Shown piece by piece: positions 1 through 6,255 of a DNA stretch of 13,286 nt. Both the position numbers and the translations under genes were made by a program. The DNA comes from Dehalococcoidia bacterium UBA2979 (GTDB taxonomy: Bacteria; Chloroflexota; Dehalococcoidia; UBA2979). The stretch lies in the NCBI GenBank assembly GCA_002348225.1, contig DEAP01000073.1:1-13286 (forward strand), read 5' to 3'. How positions within the stretch are numbered: position 1 is the first letter of the stretch; every line of letters begins with the position of its first letter. Under the pieces are notes generated by a model. That model searched no databases, was not told the origin of the DNA, and saw only the letters and a list, made by a program, of their open reading frames with translations.

Positions 1-222
1 CTGCGGCACATATTGTTTCAGTATTCCAGCAATATCGAGGGCCTTCATTTTTAATAGGCCCTGTATCTTCAGAGGAAGATTCGACGAATAATTCCCGTGT
101 TCGAGGCGATTCGGATGCTCCAAGGTAATCACGGGAATTGGAATAGTTCCCAAATCTCCGTTCTGCTGGGCCGCAGTAAGTCCAGATTCAAGAATTTCGA
201 TTATTTGATCTCGAATTAGCAT
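1..222 (-). CDS. argS: Arginyl-tRNA synthetase, N-terminal fragment (gene runs off the left edge)
   Basis: Class I aminoacyl-tRNA synthetase that charges tRNA(Arg) with arginine in the cytoplasm. Only the first 74 codons are inside the window and the frame is open to base 1. The translation begins MLIRDQIIEI. It carries the typical additional N-terminal domain of ArgS, with the signature E-x-P-x-x-x-E-H-G-N-Y-S-x-N-L-P-L-K at about residues 35-53 (family consensus PxxxEHGDYxTNxA), followed by the hydrophobic stretch around MKALDIAGIL. The HIGH and KMSKS catalytic motifs would lie outside the window, so catalysis cannot be checked. The start is well fixed: the codon just upstream of this ATG, in frame, is a TAA stop. 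No clear Shine-Dalgarno sequence is visible in the A/T-rich upstream bases. The gene follows trpS by 29 bp on the same strand and is probably co-transcribed with it. Confidence 0.85.
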   Translation of the reverse strand, partial: MLIRDQIIEILESGLTAAQQNGDLGTIPIPVITLEHPNRLEHGNYSSNLPLKIQGLLKMKALDIAGILKQYVPQ

Positions 223-251
223 TTATTTAATTCAATCATTTCACACTACAT

Positions 252-1280
252 TTATTTGAAGTAATTGATCTGAAGGGCATCCCTCACGTCACTCATTGTT
301 TCTTGTGCAACTGATCTAGCATACCTTGACCCACTTTGTAGAGCGTCACTCACCAAGTCTGTATTTGCAGTGAACTTACGCCGACGTTCATGGAAAGGTT
401 GTAGGAATGAATTTATCGCCTCAGAAAGTAGATCCTTCACTTCAACATCTCCAACCTTGCCGGTACGATAGCGTTGCTTGAGGTCATCAACCTGGTCCTG
501 GTTCGGATTGAAAGCATCGTGATATATGAAAACCGGATTCCCTTCGACCGTCCCTGGATCCGTGGCATGAATTCTGTTGGGGTCAGTAAACATACGTCTT
601 ACCTTTTTATTTACATCCTCAGGAGAATCTCCAATGAAAATGGCATTATTGAGACTTTTACTCATCTTTGCTTGTCCGTCTGTACCAACCAAACGACCAA
701 CTCTTCCAATAAGCCCTTGAGGCTCTGGGAAAATATCCCTACCTGCAATAGTGTTGAACTTCCGCGCAATTTCTCGACTCATTTCTATATGAGGCTGCTG
801 ATCTTCTCCTGTGGGCACTAAATGGGCCTTTGGCATAAGGATGTTTGCGACCTGCATCATTGGATAATTAAAAAATGCTAATGGAGCTGACCGTTTACTT
901 GAGGATGACTCGATTTCAGAGAGTTCAGCCTTTAGAGTCGGGTTTCTTTGAAGCATTCCAAGCGGCGTCCACCAAGAAAGCCATGTTGTAAGCTCCGCAT
1001 GTTCCGGCACAGAACTTTCTACTACAAAGTGACATTTTTCTGGTTCAAGCCCCACAGCTAGCCAATCCAATGCCACATCTAATACGCTTTGTCGGACTCT
1101 CGGTAAGTCCTCGGCGTGATCTGAAACCTGATAATCGGCAATCAGAAAGAAACATTCATAATCTGATTGGAGCTTTACCCAGTTTTCAAGGGCACCAACA
1201 TAGTGACCGAGATGCAGGGGGCCTGTCGGCCTTACTCCAGTCAAAATTCTTTGTGAACCAGATTCCGATATCTCGGTCAT
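252..1280 (-). CDS. trpS: Tryptophanyl-tRNA synthetase
   Basis: Cytoplasmic class I aminoacyl-tRNA synthetase that activates tryptophan with ATP and transfers it to tRNA(Trp). The 342-residue length is normal for bacterial TrpRS (about 330-350). Visible motifs are the HIGH-type signature P-L-H-L-G-H-Y at residues 21-27, the TrpRS-typical G-E-D-Q-Q-P-H at 158-164, and the KMSKS loop A-K-M-S-K-S at 204-209. All catalytic signatures are intact. The ATG is preceded by AGGAA about 10 bases upstream (1291-1295), which supports this start. It lies between citrate synthase (124 bp upstream) and argS (29 bp downstream), all on the minus strand, so a shared transcript is likely. No T-box or other tRNA-sensing leader is evident in the short upstream gap. 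Confidence 0.95.
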   Translation of the reverse strand: MTEISESGSQRILTGVRPTGPLHLGHYVGALENWVKLQSDYECFFLIADYQVSDHAEDLPRVRQSVLDVALDWLAVGLEPEKCHFVVESSVPEHAELTTWLSWWTPLGMLQRNPTLKAELSEIESSSSKRSAPLAFFNYPMMQVANILMPKAHLVPTGEDQQPHIEMSREIARKFNTIAGRDIFPEPQGLIGRVGRLVGTDGQAKMSKSLNNAIFIGDSPEDVNKKVRRMFTDPNRIHATDPGTVEGNPVFIYHDAFNPNQDQVDDLKQRYRTGKVGDVEVKDLLSEAINSFLQPFHERRRKFTANTDLVSDALQSGSRYARSVAQETMSDVRDALQINYFK

Positions 1281-1404
1281 TCGCGTACCATTCCTGAATA
1301 ACTAAAGTTTCTTTTGAGTGCTGCCTTCTCGGTATTGGATGATCTCAAGAGTACATAATGTAGGCCAGTGGACAGAGCTTAAGCTGCGACAATGAGGTAT
1401 GCCA

Positions 1405-2562
1405 TCAATCCCTTTGAGCAATATTTGAATATGGGCGATGTGCTTCGCCGGTATAAATCTGAGTTGGACGATAGATACGGTTGCCACTTGCCCATTGCTC
1501 CTCCATATTTGCGACCCAGCCTAGTGTTCTACCCGCAACGAATATAGGTGTGAATAGATCGATTGGAATGCCGATTGCTGCAAATACACAACCACTAAAC
1601 AGGTCTACATTTGGGAAAAGCCCACGGTCACCCAGCCGTTCTGTTGCCACAGATTCGACTGAGAGAGCAATTTTATAGTAGTCATCATTTTTTGACCCGG
1701 CTTGAATAATTTGATCTGCAATTCTTTGAATGACTTTCGAACGCGGGTCTTTAACGCTATACACCCGATGGCCAAATCCAGGTATTTTGAATTTATCATC
1801 GAGCTTTTTACCGATTTCTTGCTCAGCATTGTCTGGGTCGCCGATTTCAATGAAGAGTCTTAATGAAGCCTCATTAGCTCCTCCATGGGCGGGTCCTGAC
1901 AGGGCACCAATCGCTGACGATACCACAGCTTCTGGCTCCGCCTTAGTTGAAGTAACCACTCTTGAAGTGAATGTGGATGCGTTACCCGCTGAATGATCAG
2001 CCTGGAGTGTGAGTAGCGAATCCATGGTATGCACGTGACCATCCGGATGGGTTTCATTACCTGTGATCATTCTTAAAAGCATCTCGGCGTGGGATTCAGA
2101 CTCACGAGGCCCTTCATACGGTCGGTCCTCCAAGGATTGGGCAATCACTCCTACGACCGTGGCCACTTTCGCAACCAGTGATAGGGAACGCTGTCGGATA
2201 CTGCCAACTTTGATCTCGAAGTCGTTGTCCTTCGGGCCAAGCATTGCTATCCCAGCCTGCATAGCAAACATAGGATGGGTTTTCTTGGCAATTTGTCTGA
2301 TGAGCTCTACTATCTCCGGATCGAGAATTCTGTTTTCACGGAGGATATTTTTCATTTCACTGAGACGACTTTCATTAGGTAATTCACCGTCAAAAAGGAG
2401 AGCTACTGTTTGCTCAAATGTTGCTTCAGGAAGGGTCAGGTCCTCAATGGAATAGCCCCTGTAAGTCAGTCTTCCAGCTTCCCCTTCAACTAATGACAAC
2501 GCAGACTCGCAAATCGGGACTCCCTCTAGCCCCGGACTATAACTTGGAGAATCGGTGGTCAT
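1405..2562 (-). CDS. gltA: Citrate synthase (2-methylcitrate synthase activity not excluded)
   Basis: Condenses oxaloacetate with acetyl-CoA to give citrate and CoA, the entry step of the TCA cycle. The 385 residues match the short dimeric Gram-positive/archaeal-type citrate synthases rather than the ~430-residue hexameric proteobacterial form. The N-terminus has the family start G-L-E-G-V and L-x-Y-R-G-Y-S-I (residues 11-39). Catalytic and substrate-binding positions appear intact: H190 in A-D-H-S-A-G-N-A-S-T, H226 in P-A-H-G-G-A-N-E, H265 in G-F-G-H-R-V-Y, and D320 in N-V-D-L-F-S-G. The C-terminal R-P-x-x-x-Y-x-G segment is also present. A strong ribosome-binding site, GGAAGGA (2569-2575), lies 6 bases before the ATG. 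Related 2-methylcitrate synthases share all of these residues, and no prp genes are nearby, so citrate synthase is the parsimonious call. It is the first gene of the minus-strand gltA-trpS-argS cluster and starts from a 221-bp divergent region. Confidence 0.92.
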   Translation of the reverse strand: MTTDSPSYSPGLEGVPICESALSLVEGEAGRLTYRGYSIEDLTLPEATFEQTVALLFDGELPNESRLSEMKNILRENRILDPEIVELIRQIAKKTHPMFAMQAGIAMLGPKDNDFEIKVGSIRQRSLSLVAKVATVVGVIAQSLEDRPYEGPRESESHAEMLLRMITGNETHPDGHVHTMDSLLTLQADHSAGNASTFTSRVVTSTKAEPEAVVSSAIGALSGPAHGGANEASLRLFIEIGDPDNAEQEIGKKLDDKFKIPGFGHRVYSVKDPRSKVIQRIADQIIQAGSKNDDYYKIALSVESVATERLGDRGLFPNVDLFSGCVFAAIGIPIDLFTPIFVAGRTLGWVANMEEQWASGNRIYRPTQIYTGEAHRPYSNIAQRD

Positions 2563-2589
2563 GGAAAATCCTTCCGGTCATGTTCGTAT

Positions 2590-2607
2590 GATGAGATCGC
2601 TCTCATC
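2590..2607. promoter_or_regulatory. Inverted repeat in the citrate synthase leader
   Basis: GATGAGA (2590-2596) and TCTCATC (2601-2607) form a perfect 7-bp inverted repeat around a 4-base spacer, TCGC. It lies 28-45 bases upstream of the citrate synthase ATG and about 175 bases before the divergent hydrolase gene. In RNA it would be a short tetraloop hairpin upstream of the GGAAGGA ribosome-binding site. As DNA it could be an operator. An 8-base direct repeat, CATCGCAA, occurs at 2604-2611 (overlapping one arm) and again at 2651-2658. The structure is seen in the sequence; any regulatory role is inference. Confidence 0.35.
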
Positions 2608-2718
2608 GCAATGTTGATTATCTTCTTATTGGTCAAGGAATGATAGCATCCATCGCAACCCCCTTCTAGCGGTAAGATGAGTGTCTCGCCACAAATTGAT
2701 GGGGCTGTGAGTAACCCT

Positions 2719-2748
2719 TTTAACGGAGCAATTAGTAGGCGTTAATAT
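2719..2748 (+). promoter_or_regulatory. Possible sigma-70-type promoter for the hydrolase gene
   Basis: TTTAAC (2719-2724) and TAATAT (2743-2748) are separated by 18 bases and lie upstream of the hydrolase ATG at 2784. The -10 hexamer matches 4 of 6 consensus positions and the -35 only 3 of 6, in A/T-rich sequence. This would give a leader of roughly 30 bases. It is the most plausible candidate in the 221-bp divergent region but weak by itself. Confidence 0.25.
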
Positions 2749-2783
2749 TAGTATTTTGAAGAGACTAAGAGATCGAGGCAGAC

Positions 2784-3527
2784 ATGAGTACGAGATCCCC
2801 CTTTGGTTTACCTAGAGGCGATGACAATGAGTCATCTGAGGGTAACGAGCCCTCAGATGACTCTAAGAACTTGGATGAAATGACATTGTCGATCCGCGGT
2901 GCCAAAGCCAGGCCAGCTGAATTAGATGGAGAAATTGACGTCCAATTAGACACCACGAGGGGGGAGGTAATTTTACATTTCCGTCCAGTTGAGGGTGCAA
3001 TCAACGCTCTTATCTGTGTGGGAGGAGCGGGCGGAGGAGTTTCCGGCCCAGCGGACAAAGTTTATGAACGATTATCAGGAGAACTTTCAGAGGAAAATAT
3101 TTCCACGGTGCGAGTTGAATATCGGGAAGCCGGTGAGTTTGAAGAAAGCGTTCTCGATACCCTAGCTGCGGGATCTTTTTTGAAAGGTATAGGAGCAGAA
3201 TCGGCGATATTAGTGGGGCACTCGTTTGGCGGAGCAGTGGCGGTCAGGGCCGCCGGCTTATCAGATATTGTTCACGGGGTGATCGCCCTTTCTTCACAGA
3301 GATTTGGTACTGCTGAAGTCGACAAACTTCACAAACCTCTGCTGTTGATCCACGGTTCAGCAGATGATGTTTTGGACAAGGCAGCCTCTGAGGATATTTT
3401 TCAAAGAGCTAGTGAGCCGAAGGTACTTGAGATCTTGGAGGGGGAAGGACACGGACTATCGGAGAATCCAGAGGACGTCTTCATGCTTATTAAGTCATTT
3501 ATTTTGAACCATATGAAGGTTAGCTAA
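2784..3527 (+). CDS. Alpha/beta-fold hydrolase (dienelactone hydrolase-like), substrate unknown
   Basis: Serine hydrolase of the alpha/beta fold, probably cytoplasmic because no signal peptide or membrane segment is seen. The nucleophile elbow is G-H-S-F-G-G at residues 145-150 (Ser147). The acid is most likely Asp194 or Asp195 in L-L-L-I-H-G-S-A-D-D. The histidine is His223 in G-E-G-H-G-L-S. A glycine-rich segment, V-G-G-A-G-G-G-V-S-G (79-88), after the first core strand fits the oxyanion-hole region. The 247-residue length is typical of small dienelactone-hydrolase-like enzymes, which act on esters, lactones or thioesters, so the substrate cannot be read from sequence. The first ~32 residues are acidic, Ser-rich and low in complexity. 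They are encoded across a perfect 14-bp inverted repeat and look like an added, probably disordered tail. GAGG lies 5 bases before the chosen ATG. A second in-frame ATG at 2880 would remove the tail. The stop overlaps that of convergent gatA by 4 bases. Confidence 0.82.
   Translation: MSTRSPFGLPRGDDNESSEGNEPSDDSKNLDEMTLSIRGAKARPAELDGEIDVQLDTTRGEVILHFRPVEGAINALICVGGAGGGVSGPADKVYERLSGELSEENISTVRVEYREAGEFEESVLDTLAAGSFLKGIGAESAILVGHSFGGAVAVRAAGLSDIVHGVIALSSQRFGTAEVDKLHKPLLLIHGSADDVLDKAASEDIFQRASEPKVLEILEGEGHGLSENPEDVFMLIKSFILNHMKVS
2829..2863. repeat. Perfect 14-bp inverted repeat inside the hydrolase reading frame
   Basis: GAGTCATCTGAGGG (2829-2842) and CCCTCAGATGACTC (2850-2863) are exact reverse complements separated by the 7-base spacer TAACGAG. 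As RNA this is a 14-bp stem, unusually strong for a coding region. It encodes part of the acidic low-complexity N-terminus (residues about 16-27). It lies between the first ATG (2784) and the alternative ATG (2880). It has no T-tract after it, so it does not look like an intrinsic terminator on the plus strand. It may be a translational control hairpin, a protein-binding site or a remnant of a palindromic element. Confidence 0.75.
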
Positions 3528-5008
3528 TAACTAGACAAGTCAGGTGCTTGATTGTGCCAATCTGTGTGAGTTTGATAAGCATTAGCAATTCTCAATAGTG
3601 TCGGCTCGGAGAATGAGCGGCCCACAATTTGAAGTCCTACTGGTAGGCCATCTATGAACCCTCCGGGAATGGAAAGACCTGGTAGTCCCGCAATGTTCGC
3701 AGGCAGGGTATACAAATCATTGAGGTACATCTCTAAGGGATCGTCTAATTTTGCTCCAAGTTTAAAAGCGGGGGTTGGTGTAGTAGGAGTAAGAATTGCA
3801 TCGACCTTATTCAGAGCTTCTTCGTATTCAGTTCGTATCACCGTTCGAACTTTTTGAGCTTTAAGATAAAAAGCGTCGTAATATCCCGCAGATAGTGCGT
3901 AAGTGCCAATCAATATTCTTCTTTTTACTTCCGGACCAAATCCCTCACCTCGGGTGTTAAACATTGTTTCTTCAGCACTCTCGCCGAGCTCAGCCGAATG
4001 TCCGTATTTGACACCGTCATACCGGGCGAGATTCGCAGAGGCCTCCGAGGGTGCAATGAGATAGTAGACAGGTAGAGCTGCCTCTATCGAAGGCAGTTGG
4101 ATATCTCGATTTATCTGTGCACCATTGGCCTGGAGAACTTCAATCGATTTTTCAAATGCACCCTGTACGAGTGGATCAACTCCGGACGAAAGCATATCTG
4201 ACGGGACCCCAAAAGTGAGGCCATCAAGACCATGCAGGAGTTGGGAAGAGAAGTCAGGTACTGGAATTCGAGAGGACGTTGAATCCTTCGGATCATACCC
4301 AGCGATTACTTGTAAGAGATTCGCCAAGTCATATGAATCTCTAGCGAAAGGTCCAACTTGATCAAGGGATGAGGCAAAAGCAACTACTCCGAAGCGAGAG
4401 ACTCGACCGTATGTGGGTTTCAGTCCGAGAACTCCACAAAAAGCAGCCGGCTGTCTAATGGAGCCACCAGTATCCGTACCTATAGATAATGGGACCACCC
4501 GAGACGCAACGGTTACCGCTGACCCTCCAGAGGACCCGCCAGGAACCCTACTGACATCCCACGGGTTTTTGACAGGTCCGAATGCAGAAAACTCATTGGA
4601 AGAGCCCATGGCAAATTCATCTAAATTTGTTTTGCCTACAAGTACAGCGCCGGCAGCCTTCAGTCGAGCTACCACGGTCGAGTCTTCAACAGGGACATAA
4701 GTTGACAGCATTTTTGATGCTGCAGTAGTTTTCCAATCCTTTGTATTTAGTAGATCTTTAACGGCAATTGGTATGCCAGTGAGAGGGGTTGCCTCGCCAG
4801 AATCAATGGCCGATGAAGCCCGTTCAGCTGCTGACGTTGCCTCGGACCGCATGACGCTGATATATGCGTTTAGCTGAGTATCGAGTTTTTCCAGATTATC
4901 CAATGTTTTATTCAACAGCTCTGCTGGGCTGTAGGTTCCGTTTCTAAAGTTGTCAGCATGGGTGTGCGCATTTTGACCTAATTGAATTTCAGTATTCATT
5001 TCAGCCAT
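3524..5008 (-). CDS. gatA: Asp-tRNA(Asn)/Glu-tRNA(Gln) amidotransferase subunit A
   Basis: Amidase subunit of the GatCAB complex. It releases ammonia from glutamine (or asparagine), and the ammonia is passed to GatB to convert Glu-tRNA(Gln) to Gln-tRNA(Gln), and often Asp-tRNA(Asn) to Asn-tRNA(Asn). The amidase-signature Ser-cisSer-Lys triad is intact. Counting from the upstream TTG at 5014 as residue 1, these are Lys86 in I-A-V-K-D, Ser161 in P-G-G-S-S-G-G-S, and Ser185 in D-T-G-G-S-I-R-Q-P. The spacings of 75 and 24 match characterised GatA. The C-terminal G-L-P-V-G-L-Q-I-V-G-R block is also present. Length is about 494 aa, normal for the family (~485). The ATG at 5008 is preferred over the in-frame TTG at 5014; an ATG at 4999 is also possible. 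There is no strong ribosome-binding site and gatC ends only 12 bases upstream, so translational coupling is likely. Its TAG stop overlaps the stop of the convergent hydrolase. Confidence 0.95.
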   Translation of the reverse strand: MAEMNTEIQLGQNAHTHADNFRNGTYSPAELLNKTLDNLEKLDTQLNAYISVMRSEATSAAERASSAIDSGEATPLTGIPIAVKDLLNTKDWKTTAASKMLSTYVPVEDSTVVARLKAAGAVLVGKTNLDEFAMGSSNEFSAFGPVKNPWDVSRVPGGSSGGSAVTVASRVVPLSIGTDTGGSIRQPAAFCGVLGLKPTYGRVSRFGVVAFASSLDQVGPFARDSYDLANLLQVIAGYDPKDSTSSRIPVPDFSSQLLHGLDGLTFGVPSDMLSSGVDPLVQGAFEKSIEVLQANGAQINRDIQLPSIEAALPVYYLIAPSEASANLARYDGVKYGHSAELGESAEETMFNTRGEGFGPEVKRRILIGTYALSAGYYDAFYLKAQKVRTVIRTEYEEALNKVDAILTPTTPTPAFKLGAKLDDPLEMYLNDLYTLPANIAGLPGLSIPGGFIDGLPVGLQIVGRSFSEPTLLRIANAYQTHTDWHNQAPDLSSY

Positions 5009-5020
5009 TACCAAACAATC

Positions 5021-5341
5021 TTAGAGAACGCCTTTTGTTCTAATAAATGTGTTTTCTCGACGAGGAGAATTTTGTAGAACTTGCTCAGTATCGAGAGGAG
5101 TCTCGATAAGATCCGATCGAATATTTTGATTAACATCTTCTCTGTCAATGTGATCCAAAACGATCTGGTTTCCCGATATATGCATAGTGGGATCGACAGC
5201 CTCAGTATCAATATCTTGTAGACTTGAGAAATGTTGGAAAATAGTCTCTAACTGTTCCTTTATTTCTCTCGACTCAGCGAGGGTCACCTTGATCCTAGCG
5301 AGTTCCGCAACATGTAACACTTCATCCTCTGAAATTTCCAT
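5021..5341 (-). CDS. gatC: Asp-tRNA(Asn)/Glu-tRNA(Gln) amidotransferase subunit C
   Basis: Small subunit that wraps around and stabilises the GatA-GatB interface of the tRNA-dependent amidotransferase. The protein begins M-E-I-S-E-D-E-V-L-H-V-A-E-L-A-R, which is the classical GatC N-terminus. It continues with an amphipathic helix ending near F-Q-H-F-S-S-L, then D-I-D-T-E-A-V-D-P-T-x-H (the family's LDTxxVxPTxH segment), and ends with the usual N-S-P-R-R-E-N-T-F-I-R-T-K-G-V-L tail. The start at 5341 (106 aa) is chosen because it aligns with the family N-terminus. Alternatives are an ATG at 5347 and a GTG at 5368, giving 108 and 115 aa. None has a good Shine-Dalgarno sequence. It is followed by gatA after 12 bases. 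gatB is not in the window, so the complex must be completed from another locus. Confidence 0.9.
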   Translation of the reverse strand: MEISEDEVLHVAELARIKVTLAESREIKEQLETIFQHFSSLQDIDTEAVDPTMHISGNQIVLDHIDREDVNQNIRSDLIETPLDTEQVLQNSPRRENTFIRTKGVL

Positions 5342-5372
5342 TCTCATAGCATACGAGAGTGGCGGCACTGAA

Positions 5373-5378
5373 TCTATA
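5373..5378 (-). promoter_or_regulatory. Possible -10 element for gatC-gatA
   Basis: On the minus strand this reads TATAGA, a 5-of-6 match to the -10 consensus. It lies about 30 bases upstream of the preferred gatC ATG. No convincing -35 hexamer sits at 16-18 bases; the nearest candidate, TTGAGA, is about 25 bases away. If used, the leader would be only about 20-25 bases, which is consistent with the missing ribosome-binding site. Weak evidence. Confidence 0.22.
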
Positions 5379-5397
5379 GTGGTTACTGGTAGGTCTA

Positions 5398-5426
5398 TTG
5401 GTTTCTCAACTCGTTAGAATTAGCAT
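5398..5426 (+). promoter_or_regulatory. Possible sigma-70-type promoter for the methyltransferase-PBP pair
   Basis: TTGGTT (5398-5403) and TAGCAT (5421-5426) are 17 bases apart and point toward the methyltransferase start at 5473. A second -10-like hexamer, TAGAAT, lies at 5415-5420. The region is only about 130 bases and must also serve gatC on the other strand. Both hexamers are imperfect, so this is a candidate only. Confidence 0.25.
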
Positions 5427-5436
5427 ATTTTAGTAG

Positions 5437-5448
5437 TAGACATGTCTA
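5437..5448. promoter_or_regulatory. 12-bp palindrome in the gatC/methyltransferase divergent region
   Basis: TAGACATGTCTA is a perfect 12-bp palindrome located just downstream of the candidate plus-strand promoter and 24 bases before the methyltransferase GTG. With one mismatch on each side the symmetry continues 2 more bases (TA outside each arm). Its place near a predicted transcription start would suit a dimeric repressor. No regulator is encoded in the window. Confidence 0.3.
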
Positions 5449-5472
5449 ATAAAGTTCGGCCGCGGAGGATCA

Positions 5473-6255
5473 GTGAACAAATTATCAGGCGAGCCAGATG
5501 CCTCGAGACTGGGGAACCCATCTTTTGTTTGGAGGTTCGGGCAATGGCGAAGGTTACAAAAAATCCAATCATACGTAGACATTCCCGGTGCTCAGATTCT
5601 TGATTTGGGTTGTGGGGTGGGTGAGTACGTCCGAGCAATGAGTGATTTGAATGGAAATTGTATCGGAATAGATCTTGAAATTAAGCGATTGAACGTGGCG
5701 CAAAATCGAGAAGAGGGGTCGGACCGGGATAACGGTCGTAGTGTCGACTTTGTAGCTGCTGCTAGCGAACGACTGCCTTTGAAGGCCGACCGGTTTGACC
5801 TCGTACTGCTAAACGAAGTTATCGAGCATGTAGATGACGATTTTCTTACACTCAACGAGGTAGCCCGTGTCCTGAGAATAGGCGGCCATTGCGTATTATT
5901 CGCACCAAATCGAGGTTATCCCTTTGAGACTCACGGTATCTGGTGGCGCGGGAAATATATTTTTGGCAATATCCCATTCGTCAATTGGTTTCCTACTCGG
6001 CTAAGGAATCGCCTTGTTCCGCATGCCCGAGTTTATGGTCATCGCGGTTTTGAGAATCTCGTCGACAAGCGGTTGTTTGAAATAGTAGAGCATACCTATG
6101 TTTTCCCTGGGTTTGACAACATATTTGTGCGTTCAAGACTAATCGGTAGGTTACTTCGAAAACTTTGTTACAGTCTTGAAGCGACCTATTTTAAGCGGCT
6201 AGGAATTTCTCACCTATTAGTGTTGCGTAGGATTGATCGTAAAGATGCTCTATAA
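5473..6255 (+). CDS. Class I SAM-dependent methyltransferase (Methyltransf_11-like), substrate unknown
   Basis: A 260-residue S-adenosylmethionine-dependent methyltransferase, probably cytoplasmic. Motif I is I-L-D-L-G-C-G-V-G at residues 42-50. The acidic ribose-binding residue is in G-I-D-L-E (65-69). Motif II/post-II is F-D-L-V-L-L-N-E-V-I-E-H-V (108-120), and motif III is V-L-R-I-G-G (133-138). After the Rossmann core comes F-A-P-N-R-G-Y-P-F-E-T-H-G (143-155), a segment I associate from memory with methyltransferases near glycan and cell-envelope genes. A basic C-terminus may contact membranes or the PBP. The GTG start is decided by a very good ribosome-binding site, GGAGG at 5464-5468, 4 bases upstream. 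The gene overlaps the PBP start by 11 bases, so the two are almost certainly co-transcribed and probably translationally coupled. The target (peptidoglycan precursor, lipid carrier, teichoic-like polymer or protein) cannot be told. Confidence 0.8.
   Translation: MNKLSGEPDASRLGNPSFVWRFGQWRRLQKIQSYVDIPGAQILDLGCGVGEYVRAMSDLNGNCIGIDLEIKRLNVAQNREEGSDRDNGRSVDFVAAASERLPLKADRFDLVLLNEVIEHVDDDFLTLNEVARVLRIGGHCVLFAPNRGYPFETHGIWWRGKYIFGNIPFVNWFPTRLRNRLVPHARVYGHRGFENLVDKRLFEIVEHTYVFPGFDNIFVRSRLIGRLLRKLCYSLEATYFKRLGISHLLVLRRIDRKDAL

Noticed and set aside
474..821. A 115-codon plus-strand open frame across trpS
   Set aside because: It lies wholly antisense to a well-supported synthetase gene, has a composition unlike a real protein, no ribosome-binding site and no recognisable motif.
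1376..1385. 10-bp palindrome AGCTTAAGCT between citrate synthase and trpS
   Set aside because: It is too short, has no T-run and does not extend past 10 bases, so neither a terminator nor an operator can be argued.
2063..2455. A 130-codon plus-strand open frame across citrate synthase
   Set aside because: It is antisense to a clear enzyme gene. Its Ser/Arg-rich translation is typical of a reversed coding strand.
2765..3058. A 97-codon minus-strand open frame opposite the hydrolase N-terminus
   Set aside because: Its Pro/Ser-rich sequence is the reverse shadow of the Gly/Glu/Asp-rich hydrolase frame, and it has no start signal.
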